Of a stretch of 33,192 nt of DNA, positions 23,343 to 30,610 are shown one piece after another (the stretch's first letter is position 1; every line of letters starts with the position of its first letter). Source of the DNA: Candidatus Tiamatella incendiivivens (GTDB lineage: Archaea; Thermoproteota; Thermoprotei_A; Sulfolobales; Acidilobaceae); contig WALW01000022.1 in assembly GCA_015522635.1 (NCBI GenBank), positions 1-33,192 of the forward strand, read 5' to 3'. The position numbers and the translations under genes are program-made. The notes beneath the pieces were generated by a model, which saw only the letters and a list, made by a program, of their open reading frames with translations, was not told the DNA's origin and made no database searches.

Positions 23343-24407
23343 ATGCCTACTAGATTTCACGGGGGATACAGAGGCGGATTAGATGTCATTGATTTCAGCG
23401 TGAACATCAATCCTCTTGCTCCACCAGGTTTTATAATGGAGAACGTCTATAAGTGCTTTGAGTCAATAAAATACTACCCAGACTGGGAGTATGATACCCT
23501 TAGGAAACGATTAGCAGAACTCTACGGCATTGATCCAGAGTTGATATATCCTTCCAACGGTGCTTCCCAAGGATTATTCACAGTCATTCACTACATAAAA
23601 CCTAGAACAATAATTTGGATTATACCCTCATACGGCGACTATGCCGACTTTGCGCTTGCCACAGGAATAAACCTCATCGAGATTCCTATGACGGATCAGG
23701 GAAGGGAATTCTATCTGGATTGGGTTAATGTTGTAAAGGTGGTTAGGAACTCTTTGAAGCCAAGGGTTGTGGTAATTGTGAACCCTGTAAATCCTACTGG
23801 AACATTGTTTAGCGATAGGGACATAGATGATTTCATAGCCATGCTTCCCGGCGATACCTATCTACTATTGGATGAAGCTTATATGGATCTCTCTAAGGGC
23901 GAGTTCTCATCATCATATAGTGGTGTAGACAGTGTTTTTACTGTCAAAAGCCTAACTAAGACACTTGGTTTGCCTGGTTTGAGAATAGGCCTTGTTATAG
24001 GATGGAAGGAAGGTATTGAAGGACTATGGAAAGTTACCGGTTCCTGGCAAGTGAACTCTATTGCTGAATGCACTCTTACTAGGATAATTGAGTCCTATAG
24101 GAGTGAATTAATGGGGTTCCTTAGGAAGTCCAAAGAGTATATTAGAAGGGAGAGACGGTGGCTGGGAAGAGAGCTTTCTGGAATAGGATTCCAAGTATAC
24201 CCGTCGGAAGCGAACTTTTTCTTAGTTCGGCATGAGTGGATTGACACGTTTGATCTAGTTCAAATGATGCTTAGATGCCGGATCTACCTAAGACGGGGAG
24301 ATACGTTCAGAGGATTAGGAAGCAAGTATACTAGAATTGCTGTTCGGCAGAGATCTGACAATAAAGAATTGGTGAGAGCGTTTGAGCAAACATCTAAACT
24401 TCTTTAA
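23343..24407 (+). CDS. cobD: CobD-like L-threonine-O-3-phosphate decarboxylase
   Basis: This fold-type I PLP enzyme, about 354 aa, provides (R)-1-amino-2-propanol phosphate, the linker joined to cobyric acid by CbiB. Family-typical elements are HGGYRGGLDVIDFSVNINPL at the N-terminus, YPSNGASQGLF, VNPVNPTGTLF, LLLDEAYMDLS, and FTVKSLTKTLGLPGLRIG with the PLP-binding Lys. The NINPL motif separates it from HisC-type histidinol-phosphate aminotransferases, and the cobalamin context agrees. I chose ATG 23343, with GGGGGA about 9 nt upstream; ATG 23334 is in frame but too close to that site. The 3' end overlaps cobS by 26 nt. Confidence 0.83.
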   Translation: MPTRFHGGYRGGLDVIDFSVNINPLAPPGFIMENVYKCFESIKYYPDWEYDTLRKRLAELYGIDPELIYPSNGASQGLFTVIHYIKPRTIIWIIPSYGDYADFALATGINLIEIPMTDQGREFYLDWVNVVKVVRNSLKPRVVVIVNPVNPTGTLFSDRDIDDFIAMLPGDTYLLLDEAYMDLSKGEFSSSYSGVDSVFTVKSLTKTLGLPGLRIGLVIGWKEGIEGLWKVTGSWQVNSIAECTLTRIIESYRSELMGFLRKSKEYIRRERRWLGRELSGIGFQVYPSEANFFLVRHEWIDTFDLVQMMLRCRIYLRRGDTFRGLGSKYTRIAVRQRSDNKELVRAFEQTSKLL

Positions 24408-25143
24408 AGAGCTAGTAGCGGAGCTCGGGTTCCTTACAATTCTACCAGTTCAGGCATATGATATAGACGCTGCTGCACGAGGACTCTACTGGTCTCCCAT
24501 TATAGGCTTAATAATAGGAGCGCTCTCGATTTTTCCAGCATATCTACCAATCGACCCTCTCCTAAAAGGGGTTACTACTTTCGTGTTGCTATACCTGTTC
24601 ACCGGATTATTACACTTGGATGGCTACGCCGATTTCTGCGACGTACTAGGATCGGGGTTCCGGGGGGAGGACGCGTTAAGGGTTCTCAAGGATCCTAGGA
24701 AAGGGGCGAAAGCTATTTCATGTACATTCCTATTGCTGATAACAGTTTATACCAGCCTCTTAGTTATTTTGCGTGAAAATCCTCTCATTATTATCTTCGT
24801 TAATGCAGGAGTATACGAATCCCTGTATTTGACTGCTCTCCTAGGAGAACCACCTGAGTATAAGGGTTTGGGAAGGCTTTTCATAAGGTACTCACGTAGA
24901 ACTGTGCATCTCAATATACTTACCATAATTATCATTTTAGCCGTGCTTGCTATGATTCGATCAGCTCTTGATGCATTCGGGTTTGGTTTAGGTCTTATGG
25001 CATCATTAATCTCTTCTGCCTACTCATCCAGAAGATCGTTGAATATTTTGGGAATGGTCAACGGAGACGTCATAGGCTTCTCCCTTGAGCTTGCTCGCGC
25101 AATAGGGTTTCTGGTTCTAGCTTTCGCTATAGGGTGGGGATGA
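24382..25143 (+). CDS. cobS: Adenosylcobalamin (5'-phosphate) synthase
   Basis: CobS condenses AdoCbi-GDP with alpha-ribazole or its phosphate, the last joining step of cobalamin synthesis, at the membrane. The 253-aa protein has about six to seven membrane helices, and after an initial helix pair the conserved acidic motif LLHLDGYADFCDVLGSGF followed by ALRVLKDPRKGAKA, the metal and nucleotide-binding block of the CobS/CDP-alcohol-like family. It ends with VNGDVIGFSLELAR, another typical element. Start is TTG at 24382 with GGTGAGAG four nt upstream, inside the cobD 3' end, so the genes are translationally linked. The cbiB ATG follows the TGA with no gap. Confidence 0.9.
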   Translation: MSKHLNFFKELVAELGFLTILPVQAYDIDAAARGLYWSPIIGLIIGALSIFPAYLPIDPLLKGVTTFVLLYLFTGLLHLDGYADFCDVLGSGFRGEDALRVLKDPRKGAKAISCTFLLLITVYTSLLVILRENPLIIIFVNAGVYESLYLTALLGEPPEYKGLGRLFIRYSRRTVHLNILTIIIILAVLAMIRSALDAFGFGLGLMASLISSAYSSRRSLNILGMVNGDVIGFSLELARAIGFLVLAFAIGWG

Positions 25144-26130
25144 ATGGATGCAAACTGGGTGACGAGTATTCTGTTGCTTAATAGGCCATCAATACTTTTA
25201 CCCGGATTCATACTAGGATTATTGTTAGATGCTATATACCCACTTCATAGAGGAATACTACTTAAACTCCACCCTGTCCATACATGTTATATCTACTCTA
25301 AAAAACTCTATAGGCCATATGCAGGTTATTTATGGGGAGTTTTAAACGCTGGGAGCTGTATAATAATCCATGTACTTCCCCCCGTGCTGTTATTATACGT
25401 GTCCAGTGTTCTCCCGAAACCTTATAGTTTAATAACTAGTATAATAGTGATTGCGGTTATTGTAAAGGTTAGTATGGGTATAACACTATTATTTACATCT
25501 GTGAGAAACGTTGGACATAAACTCTCTAATGGAGACGAGATGAGAGCTAGGAGATATGTACAAGGGCTCGTTAGGAGGAATGTATATACTCTAGACATTC
25601 CCCATGTACTGTCTGCCACGATAGAGTCATTCTCTGAAAGCCTGGTTGATGGTTATGTTAGCCCATTAACATATTTCTTTATGCTTGGTCCTTTAGGAGG
25701 GTTGTTACAGAGGTTGTCTAATACTCTCGATGGATCCCTCGGGTTTAAAGGCCCTCCTATGGTAAAGCAGGGATGGTTCTCGGCTAAACTTGATACTTTG
25801 ATGAACTATCTGCCTGCTAGAATCACAGGTATTCTTATCCTCCTTGTTTCTAAGTTAATGAAACACTCGAAAATATATGAACTTAATACTCTTAGGCGAA
25901 TGGCTTCACTTCTCGAGAGCGTGAATGCAGGCTGGCCTATTGGTGCAATGGCAATTGCCTTAGGTGTTAAATTAGAAAAGCCCGGCAACTATTCTATTGG
26001 AATAGGAGAACTACCTCATCTTAGGCATTTGTTCCAGGCACTTAAGATAGGGTTCCTTGTGATACTTGGTTATACATGTTTGGCCGTATTTCTTTATATG
26101 GTTGTGGCTAAAATTTTTATTGGCGTATGA
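25144..26130 (+). CDS. cbiB: Adenosylcobinamide-phosphate synthase CbiB
   Basis: CbiB joins adenosylcobyric acid with aminopropanol phosphate to give AdoCbi-P. The 328-aa membrane protein shows the family's first motif GFILGLLLDAIYPLHR, the DIPHVLSATIESFSESLVDG block corresponding to the N-x-V-A-x-A-x-E-S-x-E-N region with some substitutions, then PLTYFFMLGPLGGLLQRLSN and LMNYLPARITGILILL. The later segment has VNAGWPIGAMAIALGVKLEK, the family's N-x-G-x-P-x-x-x-A motif. About five to six hydrophobic helices. ATG at 25144 directly abuts the cobS stop, with GGGTGGGGATGA as ribosome site. It is the last gene of the cluster; CbiS opens and CbiB rebuilds the same bond, which is the salvage logic. 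Confidence 0.88.
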   Translation: MDANWVTSILLLNRPSILLPGFILGLLLDAIYPLHRGILLKLHPVHTCYIYSKKLYRPYAGYLWGVLNAGSCIIIHVLPPVLLLYVSSVLPKPYSLITSIIVIAVIVKVSMGITLLFTSVRNVGHKLSNGDEMRARRYVQGLVRRNVYTLDIPHVLSATIESFSESLVDGYVSPLTYFFMLGPLGGLLQRLSNTLDGSLGFKGPPMVKQGWFSAKLDTLMNYLPARITGILILLVSKLMKHSKIYELNTLRRMASLLESVNAGWPIGAMAIALGVKLEKPGNYSIGIGELPHLRHLFQALKIGFLVILGYTCLAVFLYMVVAKIFIGV

Positions 26131-26278
26131 GAGTATCTCTCTTTAATACTATGCTTATATAGGATTCTCGTTTTTAGTGGCAAGTGTATGAATTCCCTGG
26201 ATATTATTCGTATTGGAACAATACTTCATTCCAATGAGTATCTAGAATTTACGGTCGTGCTAAGGGCGTTTTATTGGA

Positions 26279-26688
26279 TTAGCAACATGGGTCTCCCTGA
26301 ATTTTGAGATTAGTGGTCTCTATATCGTTCTTCTTAATATAGGGTATTGCTTCAATATAGGGCCCAGCGATCCCAGCGTCATTGCTGTGAATATAGTATT
26401 CCAGTATGGGCAAGCCCCATATTTCAAAGTTACAGGTACAGCTATATGTTCCTGGATACCTGTTTATCTCTAAATAAGTATTCTAAAACCATGGGGGACC
26501 TCCGGGAAAACCTGCTGGTCAATTGAATTCTTTTTTTGTGGAGACCATATAGATGATTAATTCTATGTAATGTTTTTCATTGATGTAATAGAATAGTTTG
26601 TAGAGTTCCTCCACTACGTCATCTCTGGAATTGCAAATCACATTTCTAGTAAACTTGTTATTACAATACTATGAGGTGACCAAGACAT
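26279..26688 (-). pseudogene. Decayed gene with two in-frame stops and one frameshift
   Basis: In the 642-bp gap 26131-26772 the minus strand holds remains of a gene of about 135 codons. AAAGGAGAAC precedes an ATG at 26688 that reads MSWSPHSIVITSLLEM and then stops. One frame over, coding continues as RNVICNSRDDVVEELYKLFY and on to MVSTKKEFN, a TGA (26521), PAGFPGGPPWF, a TAG (26485), then LEINRYPGTYSCTCNFEIWG and EYYIHSNDAGIAGPYIEA up to DPCC and a TAA at 26279-26281. From 26548 down the frame is continuous apart from these two stops. The family is not recognised; Cys residues are near the C-terminus. The 148 bases before it (26131-26278) show nothing convincing, and the 84 bases after it hold the start region of the next gene. 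Confidence 0.6.
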
Positions 26689-26772
26689 GTTCTCCTTTAG
26701 ACTTGCAATTAGAGTTGAATAAGTTATATTTAGGGTTGACTGGTAATTATTTACGTTGATATAGGTGGTTTT

Positions 26773-27141
26773 ATGAGGTATGATAGAATAGCTGATATTT
26801 ACCTTGTAATAGGGTTTATCCTACTGCCCTTAGCATACTTGCTCAAGGAGTCCTCGGCCGGCGGAGTAATCGGCGTGACAAGCCTGTTGTTCCTGGGTAT
26901 AGGTCTACTCTTCCATCTTGCTGCTTTGACTCGTTTTAAGACGATTAGAAGGGTTGCGGATATCTATCTAGTCAGCAGTTTCGTACTGTTCGTCGTATCC
27001 TACTTCCTAAAGGGCTCGGAAATAGGGTTGGTATCGGGTCTGTTTGCTTCGGCTGTGTTCCAGGTTAGTATATTGTTCTATATAGTCGCGTTTGTCTACT
27101 GGTTTAACAGTAGGAGAACAGGGGAAGTTACAGTATCTTAA
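26773..27141 (+). CDS. Small membrane protein, 122 aa, tandem duplication of a 2-helix unit
   Basis: The protein has four predicted helices arranged as two similar halves. RIADIYLVIGFILLPLAYLL (residues 5-24) and RVADIYLVSSFVLFVVSYFL (residues 61-80) line up without gaps, each followed by a Gly/Ser-rich turn and a second helix ending before AAL or IVAFVYW. It thus arose by duplication of a two-helix hairpin of about 55 residues. Both copies keep the parallel order, so the two halves insert with the same orientation. Function is unknown. The ATG at 26773 has AGGTGG four nt upstream. It is flanked by the decayed gene and, convergently, by the second DPH6-like gene. Confidence 0.65.
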   Translation: MRYDRIADIYLVIGFILLPLAYLLKESSAGGVIGVTSLLFLGIGLLFHLAALTRFKTIRRVADIYLVSSFVLFVVSYFLKGSEIGLVSGLFASAVFQVSILFYIVAFVYWFNSRRTGEVTVS

Positions 27142-27178
27142 GGGTTATCCTGTTCTTTTAGGGAGTCAAGTGCCTCGA

Positions 27179-27835
27179 TTATGGGGCTATGTTGCATATG
27201 CCGTATGACCCGTAGTCGCCCTTATTGACTGTATAGTGGAGTGTATAGTTTAGCGGGATCTTCATGAGGGGAGAATTGTTCACGAGGGTATGGTATTCAC
27301 CGTATTCTCCTATCGGATCCGACCTGTGGGCTTTTAGTAGTGTAAGTATGTGATCACTGTTTCCACCATGGACTCTCGTCCCTATGAGGTCTCTCGGCAA
27401 TTGCGGTGTTACTCCTATGATTGTGAATTCAATTCCATACTTGAACAGTTCTCTGTATAAGTTGCTAGTGTCTTCACCGTAGAGGGGTTCTATTAGCTCT
27501 AACCCACATAGCTCACAGACTTTCTTATGCCACTTAACGTGATCTTCAAGTAAAACATCTCCAGCCACTAAAGCCTCGGTGTTATCTGTTTGTTTTATAG
27601 CTTCAGCCAGTGACTCTTGTTCCCTACCTTCCTCTAGTTCTACAATTTTTATGGGAATTCCCATGGAGTCTGATATTCTCCTTACTATGTGGACATTTTC
27701 CAAGTGAGGGTTCGGTAGTGGTAGTGTAGGCACCATGAATAAAAGTTGTTTAACCTGGTAACCCATTCTTACAGCTCTTATAATTGATAGCATTGAATCT
27801 TTGCCGCCACTGAATAATGCAATCGCGTTCTTCAA
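27179..27835 (-). CDS. DPH6-like ATP-dependent ammonia ligase, paralogue 2
   Basis: The protein, about 218 aa, is a close paralogue of the one at 19835-20494. It shares the PP-loop AIALFSGGKDSMLSIIRAVR, EALVAGDVLLEDHVKWHKKV, IEPLYGEDTSNLYRELF and GEYGEYHTLVNNSPLMK, plus the C-terminal YGSYGI ending. It may be the genuine diphthine-ammonia ligase acting on elongation factor 2, or the divergent one; the sequence alone does not decide. I place the start at TTG 27835. The paralogue starts at the equivalent TTG-AAG-AAx-GCx, and both have GGTG 8-9 nt upstream. An in-frame TTG at 27859 and ATG at 27850 would add a tail without a ribosome site. It stands alone and converges with the small membrane protein gene. 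Confidence 0.82.
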   Translation of the reverse strand: MKNAIALFSGGKDSMLSIIRAVRMGYQVKQLLFMVPTLPLPNPHLENVHIVRRISDSMGIPIKIVELEEGREQESLAEAIKQTDNTEALVAGDVLLEDHVKWHKKVCELCGLELIEPLYGEDTSNLYRELFKYGIEFTIIGVTPQLPRDLIGTRVHGGNSDHILTLLKAHRSDPIGEYGEYHTLVNNSPLMKIPLNYTLHYTVNKGDYGSYGICNIAP

Positions 27836-27900
27836 ATCATCCTGCACCATTAGCTTCAATATATTAGTTTGGTATATGTGAATATTATTCTTTTAATACT

Positions 27901-27949
27901 AGGCGTTAGTTAATTGTTTCATGGTTTTACCATGTCTTTAAGGCGTTAG
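27901..27949. promoter_or_regulatory. Direct repeat plus palindrome ahead of the purine-salvage operon
   Basis: AGGCGTTAG occurs at 27901-27909 and again at 27941-27949, exactly 40 bp apart (about four helical turns). Midway is the palindrome CATGGT-TTT-ACCATG at 27920-27934. All of this lies in the 126-bp divergent gap between the second DPH6-like gene and the phosphoribosyltransferase gene, so it may bind a regulator of one or both. No regulator can be named. A chance origin is possible but the combination is unusual for a gap this short. Confidence 0.38.
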
Positions 27950-27970
27950 ATGTGTTGATGGGTGAGTAAT

Positions 27971-28630
27971 TTGGTTAAGGTTCCTGTTAAACTTGTGTCT
28001 TGGGATGAAATAGTGGAATGGACCTATAGGTTGTCCCGTATTATTTCAGACAACGGCTGGAGGCCTAACGTTATTGTGCCTGTTGCTCGGGGTGGATATG
28101 TGCCTGCCAGGCTTTTAGCTGATTTCCTTGACGTCAACAATATGCTTAGTGTGCAGAGCCAGCATTGGACTGAGGCTGCAAAAGCTGAGGAGAGGGCTAT
28201 TCTCAAGTACCCGTTTAAAGTGGATTTAAACGGCGAGAATGTTCTAGTTGTAGATGATATAGTTGATACAGGTGAAACGCTGAAACTTGCACGGAATTAC
28301 GTTTCCGAGAACTGGAATCCTGGAGAAGTAAAAACTGCGTCTCTCCAGTGGATAAGTAGTGTGGCTAAATTTGAGCCTGACTATTATTATCTAGAAGTTA
28401 AGGATTGGGCATGGTTCCAATACCCTTGGACAAGGCTTGAGGATCTCAAAGACTTTATAAAGAGAACCCTTCGTGAGGATGAGAGGCTTAAAACAGGATT
28501 CGCTCTAGAGACTCTTGAAGAGATATTTGTGGAGTGGTATGGAATAAAGCCAAAAGAATTTGGTTTCTACTGGAGTGAAGCAATACGTGAACTAGTTAAG
28601 ACGGGATATTTAAAGAAAGGAACCCCATAA
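27971..28630 (+). CDS. Purine phosphoribosyltransferase (Gpt/Hpt type) with C-terminal extension
   Basis: The protein, about 219 aa, is a type I phosphoribosyltransferase. NVIVPVARGGYVPARLLADF is the N-terminal phosphate-binding region, and VLVVDDIVDTGETLKLA is the PRPP signature with paired Asp. It would salvage hypoxanthine, guanine or xanthine with PRPP. About 70 residues after the core (from RTLREDERLKTGFALETLEE onward) form an extension ending in WSEAIRELVKTGYLKKG, winged-helix-like in pattern; it could be a regulatory or oligomerisation domain. Start: TTG 27971 has GGTGA five nt upstream and is chosen; GTG 27962 is in frame but lacks a ribosome site. It heads an operon with the MTA phosphorylase gene, 18 nt downstream. 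Confidence 0.82.
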   Translation: MVKVPVKLVSWDEIVEWTYRLSRIISDNGWRPNVIVPVARGGYVPARLLADFLDVNNMLSVQSQHWTEAAKAEERAILKYPFKVDLNGENVLVVDDIVDTGETLKLARNYVSENWNPGEVKTASLQWISSVAKFEPDYYYLEVKDWAWFQYPWTRLEDLKDFIKRTLREDERLKTGFALETLEEIFVEWYGIKPKEFGFYWSEAIRELVKTGYLKKGTP

Positions 28631-28648
28631 CAAGAGGTGAACAGTTGA

Positions 28649-29476
28649 ATGGTTTTTAACCTGAAAAGACCTGAGGGAGTCGAGGCTCGAGTAGGCATTA
28701 TAGGAGGCTCCGGAATATATGATCCAGGCACACTAGAGGCTCCCGTCGAGGTTAAAGTACATACACCTTATGGGGAGCCGAGTGACTTCATCACTGTAGG
28801 GAAGATAAGTGGAGTCAGGGTAGCATTCCTACCTAGGCACGGTAGAGGCCATAGAACACCCCCTCATACGATTAACTACAGGGCGAACATGTGGGCACTG
28901 AAGAATCTTGGTGTAAAATGGATTCTCAGCGTCTCCGCCGTAGGTAGCCTAAGAGAGGACTATAAACCAGGCGACCTTGTTATACCTAGTCAGTTCATTG
29001 ACTTGACGAGGAATAGGCTCTACACGTTCTTTGACGGCCCAGTAACAGTCCATGTTAGTATGGCTGATCCCTTCTGCGAAGATCTGTCAAATAAAGTACA
29101 TGATACAATCAATGAGCTAGGCTATGGTGTACATTACGGTGGTACATATATTTGCATTGAAGGGCCGAGGTTCTCGACAAGAGCGGAGAGCAGAGTGTGG
29201 AGGGAGGTATTCAAAGCCGACATTATAGGCATGACTCTAGTGCCAGAAGTAAACTTGGCTTGCGAGCTTGAATTATGCTATACTACGTTAGCAATGGTTA
29301 CAGACTATGATGTATGGGCGGATCACCCTGTGACAGCAGGTGAAGTTGAGAGAATAATGAAGAGTAATGTAGAAAAGGCAAGGAACGTTATCATTAAATT
29401 AGTCCCCAAGCTTACAGGAGACCCGGACACGGATAAATGCAGCTGTTGCAACTCGTTAAAACACGCTGTAGTCTAA
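28649..29476 (+). CDS. mtnP: S-methyl-5'-thioadenosine phosphorylase
   Basis: The enzyme splits MTA, the by-product of polyamine synthesis, into adenine and methylthioribose 1-phosphate. The 275-aa protein has the family motifs [12 protein letters not shown] (phosphate site), [30 protein letters not shown], and [17 protein letters not shown] followed by [16 protein letters not shown], plus MVTDYDVW. The C-terminus has KCSCCNS, a C-x-C motif like the one known to form disulfides in hyperthermophilic archaeal MTA phosphorylases. ATG at 28649 has AGAGGTGA 8 nt upstream, an excellent ribosome site. Its adenine and purine products fit the phosphoribosyltransferase gene just ahead. Confidence 0.92.
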   Translation: MVFNLKRPEGVEARVGIIGGSGIYDPGTLEAPVEVKVHTPYGEPSDFITVGKISGVRVAFLPRHGRGHRTPPHTINYRANMWALKNLGVKWILSVSAVGSLREDYKPGDLVIPSQFIDLTRNRLYTFFDGPVTVHVSMADPFCEDLSNKVHDTINELGYGVHYGGTYICIEGPRFSTRAESRVWREVFKADIIGMTLVPEVNLACELELCYTTLAMVTDYDVWADHPVTAGEVERIMKSNVEKARNVIIKLVPKLTGDPDTDKCSCCNSLKHAVV

Positions 29477-29500
29477 CCTGTATGGAGTGAATGATCATAA

Positions 29501-30358
29501 ATGAAACACGCCAATCTTCTACGATCTACTATCAAAAACTCTGAAGAGATCATAAGTAAACTAGAGCCTCCAAAGATAGAAGGTAAAACAGTGGTACTAT
29601 ACTGCAACACAGGAATAGGCCCAGCCCGCATATATTACTGGACACTCAAGATTAGTGGAGTAGAAAACATTGAATTAGTTGACTGTGTAACTGCGATAAC
29701 CAACCTACTCCCTTACACAGACTATGATCAAGTCATAATATGGAATAATTCAACGAGAGACCCTAACCTAGTCGCAGCATACCAGAACTCTACGTTAATG
29801 AATTACCCGACTAGAATACTTACACCCATACTTTCTCCAGCGCTCGAAGAATACTTCGATCCCGAGGATCTCATCGTGTTCACAGACGAGTCCCCTTACT
29901 TTACAATGTCCCTGGCAGCTTTGAAATGGGGGGTAATGGGGAGTATGAAAAAAGATTTGAGGATGAATAGGCTCAATGACATCGTTAAAGAAGGCTTCCA
30001 CGAGTCGGTAGGAGGATTACTCGAAGCCTACTCAAGTGAACTGAATTTCCTTCAATCTATAACCAACAGTAAAGGCGTATTAGTGATGTATACTCCTCCA
30101 CAACTACCTGCTGCAATCCATCACTATTTACTTGATCCGATCGTAGCAATACCTAGTCACTGGAGTCTTAGAGTTGGCGTGCGAAAGACTCCATATGTAG
30201 TGTTTTACGGGACTAGTGTGGACGAGGGTTACTATAAGGATTTGTGGTATAAGCTTGCTGGTTCAAGGGTGACGAAGATAATACTGAATGTTGATCCTAT
30301 GACAGCACCATTGTATACTATGATGCTTCAGGGAGGAGTTTACGGTAAACTAATGTAA
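29501..30358 (+). CDS. Unknown protein, possibly SIS-like double domain
   Basis: I do not recognise the 285-aa protein with certainty. Its pattern suggests two alpha-beta-alpha halves. The first has KTVVLYCNTGIGPARIYYW, then YDQVIIWNNSTRDPNLVAAY and DLIVFTDESPYFTMSLAALK. The second has SKGVLVMYTPPQLPAAIHHY and KIILNVDPMTAPLYTMML. The spacing (strand, then a polar turn, then D-x-VIxxN-S) resembles sugar-isomerase (SIS) domains, but the usual Gly-Ser phosphate loops are not preserved, so the fold call is tentative. Its place behind the MTA phosphorylase gene, 24 nt downstream, with GGAGTGA ahead of the ATG at 29501, suggests a role in nucleoside, methylthioribose or sugar-phosphate metabolism. 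Confidence 0.62.
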   Translation: MKHANLLRSTIKNSEEIISKLEPPKIEGKTVVLYCNTGIGPARIYYWTLKISGVENIELVDCVTAITNLLPYTDYDQVIIWNNSTRDPNLVAAYQNSTLMNYPTRILTPILSPALEEYFDPEDLIVFTDESPYFTMSLAALKWGVMGSMKKDLRMNRLNDIVKEGFHESVGGLLEAYSSELNFLQSITNSKGVLVMYTPPQLPAAIHHYLLDPIVAIPSHWSLRVGVRKTPYVVFYGTSVDEGYYKDLWYKLAGSRVTKIILNVDPMTAPLYTMMLQGGVYGKLM

Positions 30359-30367
30359 AACAATTAA

Positions 30368-30490
30368 TTATGCAGCTTCACCGTAAACGGTTACAGTGTA
30401 ATCCTCTATTGCCTCCTTATCCGCTACAAATTTCTTCCTCATATGTCTCACCTTTATTTTGCCAGCCTCTTTCCTTATTACAATACTCAT
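30368..30490 (-). CDS. Small basic protein candidate, 40 aa
   Basis: This short ORF is well supported by its signals: GAGGTGA lies 6 nt before the ATG at 30490, and CTTATAATTTTTAG, a TATA-like element at about 30523-30535, would start transcription roughly 15 nt ahead. The peptide begins MSIVIRKEAGKIKVRHMRKK, is rich in Lys and Arg in the first half, and turns acidic-aromatic in the second (EAIEDYTVTVYGEAA). It has no membrane segment. A nucleic-acid or protein-binding role is possible but not shown. It sits alone between the convergent SIS-like gene and the 3' end of the KaiC-like gene. I do not recognise a family. Confidence 0.55.
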   Translation of the reverse strand: MSIVIRKEAGKIKVRHMRKKFVADKEAIEDYTVTVYGEAA

Positions 30491-30537
30491 ATGAATTCAC
30501 CTCTAACTGTCTAATATATCCTCTAAAAATTATAAGG

Positions 30538-30579
30538 GGGTGCCCGAGAAGGGTTAGACAAAAGCCTAACATAGCACCC
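30538..30579. repeat. Nested inverted repeats upstream of the small basic gene
   Basis: GGGTGC (30538-30543) pairs with GCACCC (30574-30579), and inside it GTTAG (30553-30557) pairs with CTAAC (30566-30570). AAGGGT (30549-30554) can alternatively pair with ACCCTT (30576-30581). It adjoins the upstream side of the TATA-like element of the 40-codon gene. It may be a regulatory site, a transcript end for the KaiC-like gene, or part of a small RNA; I cannot decide which. Confidence 0.3.
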
Positions 30580-30610
30580 TTAAGGTAAGATGCTTTAACT
30601 AAATATTACC

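Noticed and set aside
26188-26307. Plus-strand ORF of 39 codons in the gap after cbiB
   Set aside because: Its 3' part is antisense to the decayed gene, the ribosome site is poor and the peptide has no recognisable feature.
26485-26521. Selenocysteine or pyrrolysine reading of the TGA and TAG in the decayed gene
   Set aside because: The same gene also needs a frameshift, the two codons are different stop types, and no recoding element was evident; decay explains all three lesions.
30370-30588. Plus-strand ORF of 72 codons after the SIS-like gene
   Set aside because: It is antisense to the better supported 40-codon gene, has no ribosome site and a Pro/Leu/Cys-rich, non-protein-like translation.
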